Assembly (NCBI RefSeq): GCF_002091715.1
Contig: NZ_BDAG01000030.1
Span: forward strand, 1 to 64,000
Length of the DNA stretch: 64,000 bases
Reading direction: 5' to 3'
Source: Pseudomonas migulae NBRC 103157
GTDB lineage: Bacteria; Pseudomonadota; Gammaproteobacteria; Pseudomonadales; Pseudomonadaceae
Shown here: piece after piece, positions 43,163 to 50,096 of the stretch
Position numbering within the stretch: position 1 is the first letter of the stretch
Layout: each line of letters starts with the position of its first letter
Notes under the pieces: generated by a model
What the model was told of the DNA's origin: nothing
Databases searched by the model: none
The model's input: only the letters and a program-made list of their open reading frames with translations
Made by a program: the position numbers and the translations under genes

Positions 43163-43765
43163 CTAATTCGTATAGACCGGCCCCACGCCGAGTCCCCAGA
43201 CAATCACCGTGAACGCCATAATGGCCACCAGCACCACCAGCCCTACGGCGAGCACCGAACTTGAAAACAGGAATCCCTCGTCTGATGGAATGTTCATGAA
43301 AGTGGGTAGCCCCACATACAGTAGATACACCGTGTAGCAGATGGCCGCCGTCCCGACGATCATCCCCAGCCACATATGTGGGTACAGCGCCGCGAGGCCG
43401 CCAATGAACAGCGGGGTCGCGGTATAGGTCGCAAATGCAACACAACGGGCCAGGCTCGGGTTGGCGTCATAGGTGCGAGCCATCCAGTGGATGAACGCGC
43501 CCATCACTGCAACGCCGCCGAGCATCGCCAGGTACGACATGATCGTCATCCATAGCGCACTTTCTGTCGTCAACATCACCGGCGCTCGATTGCCGATGAC
43601 CCAGCCGACCTGTGTGGTGCCGATAAACGCCGACACGGCGGGGATCGCCGCCAGAATCAACGTGTGGGTCAGGTACATGTGGCTGATGCTTTCCTCCTGG
43701 TCGCCACGGATTTCTTTCCATTCCTGGTCGGGGTGGGTGAAGAGCCCCACTACGTGATGGATCAT
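43163..43765 (-). CDS. Yip1-family integral membrane protein
   Basis: 200 aa from ATG 43765 (AGGAG eight bases upstream); an in-frame GTG lies nine bases earlier. Five or so membrane segments (TLILAAIPAVSAFIGTTQVGWV, IMSYLAMLGGVAVMGAFIHW, GMIVGTAAICYTVYLLY, VLAVGLVVLVAIMAFTVIVWG) after a cytoplasmic start LFTHPDQEWKEIR, typical of bacterial Yip1 (PF04893) proteins. Function unknown. Confidence 0.82.
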   Translation of the reverse strand: MIHHVVGLFTHPDQEWKEIRGDQEESISHMYLTHTLILAAIPAVSAFIGTTQVGWVIGNRAPVMLTTESALWMTIMSYLAMLGGVAVMGAFIHWMARTYDANPSLARCVAFATYTATPLFIGGLAALYPHMWLGMIVGTAAICYTVYLLYVGLPTFMNIPSDEGFLFSSSVLAVGLVVLVAIMAFTVIVWGLGVGPVYTN

Positions 43766-44206
43766 GCCAGTCACTCCTCTTGTTTTTACCGTCGCCCCCC
43801 AGTGGAGCGCATACAGGCCAATGTGGCCAAGTAAGTAAAGGTCTGGATATGTATGCGACCTTATGTCGCAGTATAGAAAGGAGTTACTTGCAATAGTGCG
43901 GGGCCGTTAGAGCAAATCGCGCTGTAAACACATCTGTTAATCGCTACTGGGACTTGCACAAACCCTGTGGCGAGGGGGCTTGCCCCCGTTGGAGTGCGAA
44001 GCGCTCCCCAATTCAGCCAACTGGCAGAACTTGGGAGCAGTTTTGCGACTGCTTCGCAGCCGAACGGGACGATGCGTCTCTCCGACAAGCCCCCTCGCCA
44101 CAGGGGTATCCTTCACTCAGATAAAGTGCAGTTCCCAAGGTCTTCGCCAGCGTAGGGTTTTTGCGTAAAATGCCGGCCTTTCGTCACACCTCACGGATTT
44201 CGCGTC
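43766..44206. other. Gap between Yip1 and ttcA genes
   Basis: 440 bases of divergent upstream sequence. It holds a long REP-like doublet (43963-44106) and the promoter regions of both genes. No supported gene. Confidence 0.5.
43963..44106. repeat. Long REP-type element with GGCGAGGGGGCTTGCCCCC ends
   Basis: CCCTGTGGCGAGGGGGCTTG (43963-43982) and its inverse (44087-44106) enclose about 105 bases with an inner imperfect inverted repeat (GGAGTGCGAAGCGCTCC). It is the largest repeat unit in the window. Confidence 0.8.
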
Positions 44207-45031
44207 ATGGGCACTCTCACGGTCAACCAGAACAAACTGCAAAAGCGCCTTCGCCGTCAGGCCGGTGAGGCTGTTGCCGATTTCAACATGATTGAAGACG
44301 GCGACAAGGTCATGGTCTGCCTGTCCGGTGGCAAGGACAGCTACACCATGCTCGACGTGCTGATGCATTTGCAGAAAGTAGCCCCGATCAAGTTCGAGAT
44401 CGTGGCCGTGAACATGGACCAGAAGCAGCCGGGTTTCCCTGAAGACGTGCTGCCGGCGTACCTCAAGACCCTGGGTATCGAATACCACATCGTCGAGAAA
44501 GACACTTACTCGGTGGTCAAGGAGCTTATTCCGGAAGGCAAGACCACCTGCTCGCTGTGCTCGCGCCTGCGTCGTGGCACGCTCTATACCTTCGCTGATG
44601 AAATCGGCGCGACCAAAATGGCCCTCGGTCATCACCGCGACGACATCGTCGAGACGTTCTTTCTCAATATGTTCTTCAACGGCTCGCTCAAGGCCATGCC
44701 ACCGAAGCTGCGTGCCGACGACGGCCGCAACGTGGTGATCCGCCCACTGGCCTACTGCAACGAAAAAGACATCCAGGCCTACTCGGACTTCAAGCAATTC
44801 CCGATCATCCCGTGCAACCTCTGCGGTTCTCAGGAAAACCTGCAGCGGCAGGTGGTCAAGGAGATGCTTCAGGACTGGGAGCGCAAGACGCCGGGCCGTA
44901 CCGAAAGCATTTTCCGCAGCTTGCAGAATGTGCAACCGTCGCAACTGGCGGATCGCAATCTGTTCGACTTCACCAGCCTCAAGATCGACGAGACGGCGGC
45001 TTCGCGCTTCGTTAACGTTGTAAACCTGTAA
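44207..45031 (+). CDS. ttcA: tRNA 2-thiocytidine(32) synthetase TtcA
   Basis: 274 aa. PP-loop ATPase motif CLSGGKDSYTML at about 38-48, the iron-sulfur-binding pair TTCSLCSRLRRG (CxxC) and a third Cys in PCNLCGSQENLQR. It thiolates C32 of certain tRNAs using ATP and a sulfur relay. Full length matches the family. Confidence 0.95.
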   Translation: MGTLTVNQNKLQKRLRRQAGEAVADFNMIEDGDKVMVCLSGGKDSYTMLDVLMHLQKVAPIKFEIVAVNMDQKQPGFPEDVLPAYLKTLGIEYHIVEKDTYSVVKELIPEGKTTCSLCSRLRRGTLYTFADEIGATKMALGHHRDDIVETFFLNMFFNGSLKAMPPKLRADDGRNVVIRPLAYCNEKDIQAYSDFKQFPIIPCNLCGSQENLQRQVVKEMLQDWERKTPGRTESIFRSLQNVQPSQLADRNLFDFTSLKIDETAASRFVNVVNL

Positions 45032-45043
45032 ACACCGTTAAAA

Positions 45044-45135
45044 ATGTGGGAGCGGGCATGCCCGCGAATGCGTAGTGTCAGTCGACATAGGTGCTGAATG
45101 ACACACCGCTTTCGCGAGCAAGCCCGCTCCCACAT
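45044..45135. repeat. REP doublet (ATGTGGGAGCGGGC...GCCCGCTCCCACAT)
   Basis: Inverted ends of 25 bases at 45044-45068 and 45111-45135 around a 40-base spacer, between two co-directional genes. Confidence 0.9.
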
Positions 45136-45165
45136 TGGTTTTTGTTTCATTCAATAGGAGAGGGC

Positions 45166-45840
45166 ATGCGCGATTACAAGTGGCTGCACGAATACTGTCT
45201 GAACCGCTTCGGTTCAGCAGCTGAACTGGAAGCCCATCTGCCCGTTCCCAAAACCGCGGCGCAATTGCGCAAGATCAGCGACGACCGCTACCTCTCGACC
45301 ATGGCGCTGCGTGTATTCCGCGCCGGCCTCAAGCACAGCCTGGTGGACGCCAAGTGGCCGGCCTTCGAAGAAGTATTCTTCAAGTTCGACCCGGAAAAAG
45401 TCGTGTTGATGAGCGCCGAACACCTGGAGCGCCTGATGCAGGACGCGCGAATCATCCGCCACCTGGGCAAGCTCAAGAGCGTGCCGCGCAATGCGCAGTT
45501 CGTGCTGGACGTGGCGCATGAGAAAGGCAGCTTTGGTGAGTTGATCGCTGATTGGCCTGTGACGGATATCGTCGGGTTATGGACGTACCTGAAAAAACGC
45601 GGGCATCAACTGGGCGGGCTGTCGGCACCGCGATTCCTGCGCATGGTCGGCAAGGACACGTTTGTGCCGAGTTATGACGTGGTGGCGGCGTTGAATGCGC
45701 AGAAAGTCGTCGACAAGGTGCCGACCAGTCTGCGGGACCTGGCGACGGTGCAGGGTGTGTTCAATCAGTGGCATGAGGAAAGCGGCGGACGGCCGATGAG
45801 CCAGATCTCGATGATGCTGGCGTACACCGCCAATCATTAA
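45166..45840 (+). CDS. DNA-3-methyladenine glycosylase I-like protein
   Basis: 224 aa from ATG 45166 (TAGGAGAGGG upstream). Helical protein of the Adenine_glyco group: YLSTMALRVFRAGLKHSLVDAKWPAFEEVF, LMQDARIIRHLGKLKSVPRNAQFVL (the IIRNxxKIxAxxxNA-type motif), and LSAPRFLRMVGKDTFVPSYDVVAAL. It lacks the zinc-binding Cys/His motifs of E. coli Tag, so it is a divergent member and base specificity is unsure. A REP doublet follows. Confidence 0.75.
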   Translation: MRDYKWLHEYCLNRFGSAAELEAHLPVPKTAAQLRKISDDRYLSTMALRVFRAGLKHSLVDAKWPAFEEVFFKFDPEKVVLMSAEHLERLMQDARIIRHLGKLKSVPRNAQFVLDVAHEKGSFGELIADWPVTDIVGLWTYLKKRGHQLGGLSAPRFLRMVGKDTFVPSYDVVAALNAQKVVDKVPTSLRDLATVQGVFNQWHEESGGRPMSQISMMLAYTANH

Positions 45841-45853
45841 AATCGAGTCGCCC

Positions 45854-45940
45854 CCATCGCGAGCAAGCCCGCTCCCACATTTGAGCGCATTCCAACTGAA
45901 GGAATTCGGTCTAATGTGGGCGCGGGCTTGCTCGCGATGG
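45854..45940. repeat. REP doublet (ATGTGGGCGCGGGCTTGCTCGCGATGG type)
   Basis: Inverted copies at 45854-45880 and 45914-45940, between converging genes. Confidence 0.9.
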
Positions 45941-45947
45941 CGTCCGG

Positions 45948-46373
45948 TCAGGCGGCTGAGATTTCGCCCTCGCCAGCCAGTTTGCGATTCAACTGAAACC
46001 GCCACCGCACATACAACAGCGCCGAACAAAACACCGCCAGGCTCGCGCCCATCTCCAGCAAACCAAACAGCTGCCGGTTGGGGTCGTACGCCGCCAGTGC
46101 GCCCTTGATGAAATACAGATTCACCACAAAGCACATCCACGAATGCCCGCGCGCACTGCCGATGATCATCCCCGGCGCCAGCAACAGCAGCGGCACCAGC
46201 TCGATCAGCAAAATCACCCACGGCCGCGCGCCGTGCAGGTCGGCGATCACCAGGTAATAAACGCAGAGCAATCCCACCAGGCCGAAGTAGCACAGCAGAC
46301 TGATGACGCGCATCGCCCGAACCCGTGGTTCGAGCCATTCAATGGAAGGCAGGATCTTCGGCTTTTTCGCCAT
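45948..46373 (-). CDS. DUF2069 small integral membrane protein
   Basis: 141 aa with four hydrophobic segments (ISLLCYFGLVGLLCVYYLVI, VILLIELVPLLLLAPGMII, SWMCFVVNLYFIKGALAAY, LFGLLEMGASLAVFCSALLY). Matches DUF2069. It follows wrbA by one base, making it the third gene of an arsC-wrbA operon. Role unknown. Confidence 0.82.
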   Translation of the reverse strand: MAKKPKILPSIEWLEPRVRAMRVISLLCYFGLVGLLCVYYLVIADLHGARPWVILLIELVPLLLLAPGMIIGSARGHSWMCFVVNLYFIKGALAAYDPNRQLFGLLEMGASLAVFCSALLYVRWRFQLNRKLAGEGEISAA

Positions 46374-46374
46374 C

Positions 46375-46971
46375 TCAGCTCACCAACTTTTGTGCGGTCT
46401 TCGCCAAGCGCAGACCCAAGGCCCGGCACAGCGCCACTTCATGTTCATTCAAACCGCTTTTGCCATCGGCCCCGGCGTGATGACTGGCGCCGTACGGCGT
46501 GCCGCCGCCACGGGTTTCCAGCAGCGCGGATTCGCTGTACGGCAGACCGGTAATCAGCATGCCGTGGTGCAGCAACGGCAGCATCATCGACAACAGCGTG
46601 GTTTCCTGGCCGCCGTGCAGGCTCGCGGTGGAGGTGAACACCCCGGCCGGTTTGCCGACGAGGGCGCCGGTCAGCCACAGGTTGCTGGTGCCGTCGAGGA
46701 AGTACTTGAGCGGCGCCGCCATGTTGCCGAAGCGCGTCGGGCTGCCGAGGGCCAGGCCCGCGCAGTTCTTCAAGTCGTCGAGGCTGGCGTACAGCGCGCC
46801 TTCGTCCGGAATGTCCGGCGACACGGCTTCGCACTCGGTGGAGATCGCCGGCACGGTGCGCAGGCGCGCTTCCATCCCGGACTGCTCGACACCGCGGGCA
46901 ATCTGCCGGGCCATTTCATTGGTCGAGCCGCTGCGGCTGTAATACAGAACCAGAATGTACGGCGCGCTCAC
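46375..46971 (-). CDS. wrbA: NAD(P)H:quinone oxidoreductase WrbA
   Basis: 198 aa. Flavodoxin-like fold with FMN phosphate-binding loop YYSRSGSTNEMA, then GSPTRFGNMAAPLKYFLD and TASLHGGQETTLLSM as in WrbA. It reduces quinones by two electrons. Start overlaps the arsC stop by four bases, so translation is coupled. Confidence 0.92.
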   Translation of the reverse strand: MSAPYILVLYYSRSGSTNEMARQIARGVEQSGMEARLRTVPAISTECEAVSPDIPDEGALYASLDDLKNCAGLALGSPTRFGNMAAPLKYFLDGTSNLWLTGALVGKPAGVFTSTASLHGGQETTLLSMMLPLLHHGMLITGLPYSESALLETRGGGTPYGASHHAGADGKSGLNEHEVALCRALGLRLAKTAQKLVS

Positions 46972-47321
46972 GGCAGCAACTCCAGCACGTTCTCCGGCGG
47001 ACGGCCGATGATGGCTTTGTCGCCAACTTCGAGAATCGGCCGCTCCATGAGTTTCGGGTGCGCGGCGATGGCGGCGATCAATTGCGCCTCGCTCAGGCTG
47101 GCGTCGGCGAGGTTGAGGGTTTTGTACTCGTCCTCACCGGTGCGCAGCAGTTGCCGTGCGCTGAGGCCGAGCTTTTTCAGCAGGCCCTGCAGTTGCGCGG
47201 CGTCCAGTGGGGTCTCGAGGTAGCGCACCACGGTCGGCGTCAGGCCACGGGCTTCGAGCAGTTCGAGCGCACCGCGGGATTTCGAGCAGCGCGGGTTGTG
47301 ATAAAGCGTCAGATCGGTCAT
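46968..47321 (-). CDS. arsC: ArsC-family arsenate reductase (glutaredoxin type)
   Basis: 117 aa. Thioredoxin-fold ArsC motif HNPRCSKSRGALELLE with the catalytic Cys12 region, Arg residues of MERPILEVGDKAIIGRP at the end. In E. coli this group includes ArsC and YfgD; there is no arsenite pump gene here, so a general redox role is possible. First gene of the arsC-wrbA-DUF2069 unit. Confidence 0.85.
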   Translation of the reverse strand: MTDLTLYHNPRCSKSRGALELLEARGLTPTVVRYLETPLDAAQLQGLLKKLGLSARQLLRTGEDEYKTLNLADASLSEAQLIAAIAAHPKLMERPILEVGDKAIIGRPPENVLELLP

Positions 47322-47435
47322 GTGCGGGTCGCATCTTGCGTAAGGTGGCGGCTATTCTAACTGTGCAGCGCGTAATCCAGAACCTTGGGAGGCGATGGGT
47401 CGCAGGCGCATTCAATTTTGAACAAGGATCACGAC

Positions 47436-47903
47436 ATGACAAGGCGACTGGCAGCGGCACTGGCGATCTTCGGGACGCTGATGCTGGGGGGCTGCGGCAA
47501 CGACTACGGCATCGATCAGAACGGCCATAAAGTCGCCGCCGAACGTCTGGACAAACAATGGCTTGTGCTCAATTACTGGGCCGAATGGTGCGGCCCTTGC
47601 CGGACGGAGATCCCGGAATTGAACAGGCTGGCCGATCAGTTGAAGGACAGGAAGATCGGCGTGTTCGGGGTCAACTTCGACAATGTGCAGGGTGAAGAGC
47701 TGAAAAGTGCCAGTGAGAAACTGGGGATCAAGTTCACCGTATTGGCGTCGGATCCGGCAGAGCTGTTTGAATTGCCGCGCAGCGAAGCGTTGCCGGTGAC
47801 GTACATCATCGATAACAAAGGCAAGGTGCGGGAACAGTTGATGGGCGAGCAGACGGCGGCGGGGGTGATGGCGAAACTTGAGGCGTTGCAGGCGACTAAC
47901 TGA
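47436..47903 (+). CDS. TlpA-family thiol-disulfide lipoprotein
   Basis: 155 aa from ATG 47436 (AAGGA upstream). A lipobox is visible (TLMLGGC, Cys20), and then a thioredoxin-like domain with active-site AEWCGPCRTEIPEL and cis-proline near ALPVTYIID. Anchored in the periplasm by lipid; likely reduces disulfides or helps cytochrome or protein maturation. Partner not shown. Confidence 0.87.
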   Translation: MTRRLAAALAIFGTLMLGGCGNDYGIDQNGHKVAAERLDKQWLVLNYWAEWCGPCRTEIPELNRLADQLKDRKIGVFGVNFDNVQGEELKSASEKLGIKFTVLASDPAELFELPRSEALPVTYIIDNKGKVREQLMGEQTAAGVMAKLEALQATN

Positions 47904-47928
47904 TTCCATCTGACGAACTGCGATCCCT

Positions 47929-48019
47929 TGTAGGAGCCGGCTTGCTGGCGATAGCGGTGTATCAGGCAGCATAAATGCCAACTGACACACCGCTATCGCC
48001 AGCAAGCCGGCTCCTACAA
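47929..48019. repeat. REP doublet, identical to one at 49957-50048
   Basis: Inverted GTAGGAGCCGGCTTGCTGGCGATAGC ends around a 30-base spacer. The spacer and both arms are the same, base for base, as the copy about 2 kb away. Confidence 0.92.
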
Positions 48020-48023
48020 AGTG

Positions 48024-48428
48024 TTAACCCTCTTCAAGCCACCAGCGTAGCGGTTTGCCTTCTGCCGGCCAGAAGCGCATCTGGTCGATCGGCGAAACAT
48101 CCCAGCGCTGTACGTTTTCCAGGGCCTGGAGGAAACGCTTTTCCTGTTCCATCAACGCCGGCGCGCACAGCTTGCGTGTACTGCCGACCTTGCCGAAGCT
48201 CAGCTTGTTGCCGTCGAGTGTGTACGGCGCGAACCAGTGGTTGCAGCCGCCATTGCCGTAGGCGCGACCGTCTTCACCGAGGGTGACGGTCAGGTGGCTG
48301 TAATCCATCAGCGGACGTTCGCCGATCCATTCCAGAATGTAGCTGCGGTTCTGCTGCAATTTCACCGGCTCGGCGGCGCAGCCCAGCAGGCTGGCGCCGA
48401 CCATCGCGGTCAGAGCGAGGCGTTTCAT
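48024..48428 (-). CDS. META-domain (HslJ-like) lipoprotein
   Basis: 134 aa from ATG 48428. Signal peptide with lipobox LLGC (Cys17), then a META domain: LTVTLGEDGRAYGNGGCNHWFAPYTLDGNKLSFGKVGSTRKLC. Related to HslJ (heat-shock, novobiocin resistance). ATGA overlap with the upstream zinc-ribbon gene. The nearness to ldhA recalls the E. coli hslJ-ldhA pair. Confidence 0.85.
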   Translation of the reverse strand: MKRLALTAMVGASLLGCAAEPVKLQQNRSYILEWIGERPLMDYSHLTVTLGEDGRAYGNGGCNHWFAPYTLDGNKLSFGKVGSTRKLCAPALMEQEKRFLQALENVQRWDVSPIDQMRFWPAEGKPLRWWLEEG

Positions 48429-48862
48429 CACGCGGGCTCCTGGCATTTCGGGCACAGGTGTTTCTCGCCGACGGACTTCCAGCCCAACTCCGCAATTCGC
48501 GCAGTAGCGGCAGGCTTTTCGGCCTTGTTGCCCAGTTTGGCATCGACCGCGAACTCGAAGCTGAGCTCTTTGGCGCAGCTGTCGCAATTGACTTGCCAGG
48601 TGTGGATCGCCAGTTCGCCGAACACCGGGCCGCTGGCCACCGCGACCCATTGGCCGGGCGGGTTGATCAGGTGGCGAACCGTTTCGACGGTCAGGCGCAT
48701 GGACAAGTCCTTGGCGCCTTTGAGGGTCACGACCAGCACGTCATTGTTACGAATCGAGCCGCCGTTGCCGGTGACTTGATAACGCCCCGGCACGAGGGCG
48801 CGGCATTCGGTGAGGGTGTGTTGCGGGTTCATCAGGCTATAGCGGAAATCGTGTTCGACCAT
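48428..48862 (-). CDS. Conserved hypothetical protein with a zinc-ribbon-like Cys pair
   Basis: 144 aa from ATG 48862 with GGAGG five bases upstream. N-terminal two-thirds beta-rich (YQVTGNGGSIRNNDVLVVTL), then Cys residues CDSCAKEL and CPKC near the end that could bind zinc. Family not recognised. Coupled by ATGA to the META lipoprotein gene. Confidence 0.7.
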   Translation of the reverse strand: MVEHDFRYSLMNPQHTLTECRALVPGRYQVTGNGGSIRNNDVLVVTLKGAKDLSMRLTVETVRHLINPPGQWVAVASGPVFGELAIHTWQVNCDSCAKELSFEFAVDAKLGNKAEKPAATARIAELGWKSVGEKHLCPKCQEPA

Positions 48863-48939
48863 GGGTCCTCCAAATATGCGCGGCATGCTAGCACGGACAT
48901 CGACGCCGTACCGCGCAGGGAAGTGACCTTCGATCCGGT

Positions 48940-49932
48940 TCAGCCGGCATCGACCTGATTTTGCAGAGTGCCCGCCGCCCAGGCTGCAATGTTCTGCAAC
49001 GTTGTCGCGGCAATGGCGCCCAAAGCTTCATGGGTCAGGAAGGCCTGGTGCGCGGTGACGATCACGTTCGGGAAGGTCAGCAGGCGTGCCAGCACATCGT
49101 CCTGCAACGGCAAATCGGATCGGTCCTCGAAGAACAGCTGCGCTTCCTCCTCATACACGTCCAGCCCCAGATAACCCAGTTGGCCATCCTTCAACGCGTC
49201 GATCAGTGCCGGCGTGTCCACCAGACCACCACGCCCGGTGTTGATCAACATGGCGCCGGGTTGCATGTGCGCCAGTGATTCGCGGTTGATCAGGTGTTTG
49301 CTCTGTTCGTTGAGCGGGCAATGCAGGCTGATGATCTGCGACTCGGCCAGCAGTTGCGGCAAGCTCAGATAACGAGCGCCGAGCGCTTCGACCTGCGGAT
49401 TGGGGTAAGGGTCGTAAGCCAGTAGCCGACAGCCGAAACCGTTCATGATTTTCGCGAAAGTCGCGCCGATCTGTCCGGTGCCGACCACACCGACCGTCTT
49501 GCCCACCAGGTCAAATCCGGTCAGCCCATGCAGGCTGAAATCCCCTTCGCGGGTGCGGTTGTAGGCGCGGTGCAGACGCCGGTTGAGCGCCAGGATCAAC
49601 GCCACCGCATGCTCGGCCACGGCATGGGGCGAGTAGGCCGGAACCCGAACGATCGACAACCCCAGCCGCTTCGCCGCCGCGAGATCGACATGGTTGTAAC
49701 CGGCCGAACGCAGGGCGATCAGGCGTGTGCCGCCGGCGGCCAGGCGTTCGAGCACCGGGGCACTGAGGTCATCATTGATGAAGGCGCAGACGACGTCGTG
49801 ATGTTCCGCCAGCGCTGCCGTGTCCAGGCTCAGTCGCGCCGATTGAAAGTGCAGCTCGATACCGGCGGGGAGGTCGGCGCCGAGAAAACTGTCGCGGTCG
49901 TAGGTCTGGCTGCTGAAAAGAATTGTGCGCAT
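48940..49932 (-). CDS. ldhA: D-lactate dehydrogenase-type 2-hydroxyacid dehydrogenase
   Basis: 330 aa from ATG 49932 (GGAGG upstream). D-isomer 2-hydroxyacid dehydrogenase: NAD-binding VGVVGTGQIGATFAKIM, active-site Arg in INTGRGGLVDT, Glu in LDVYEEEA and His in TAHQAFLTHEAL. E. coli LdhA-type signatures are present (RSAGYNHVDLAAAKRLGLSIVRVPAYSP). Reduces pyruvate to D-lactate. Its place beside gacS is as in P. aeruginosa PA0927-PA0928 (from memory). Confidence 0.93.
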   Translation of the reverse strand: MRTILFSSQTYDRDSFLGADLPAGIELHFQSARLSLDTAALAEHHDVVCAFINDDLSAPVLERLAAGGTRLIALRSAGYNHVDLAAAKRLGLSIVRVPAYSPHAVAEHAVALILALNRRLHRAYNRTREGDFSLHGLTGFDLVGKTVGVVGTGQIGATFAKIMNGFGCRLLAYDPYPNPQVEALGARYLSLPQLLAESQIISLHCPLNEQSKHLINRESLAHMQPGAMLINTGRGGLVDTPALIDALKDGQLGYLGLDVYEEEAQLFFEDRSDLPLQDDVLARLLTFPNVIVTAHQAFLTHEALGAIAATTLQNIAAWAAGTLQNQVDAG

Positions 49933-49956
49933 CTTGTCCTCCATGTCCCGATCTTT

Positions 49957-50048
49957 CTGTAGGAGCCGGCTTGCTGGCGATAGCGGTGTATCAGGCAGCA
50001 TAAATGCCAACTGACACACCGCTATCGCCAGCAAGCCGGCTCCTACAG
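49957..50048. repeat. REP doublet, identical to one at 47929-48019
   Basis: Same arms and same spacer (including ATCAGGCAGCATAAATGCC) as the other copy, which implies recent duplication or conversion. Confidence 0.92.
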
Positions 50049-50096
50049 GATTGCGGTGAGCCTAGCGCTGATGGTGATCAACGCCACTGCGCTGCA

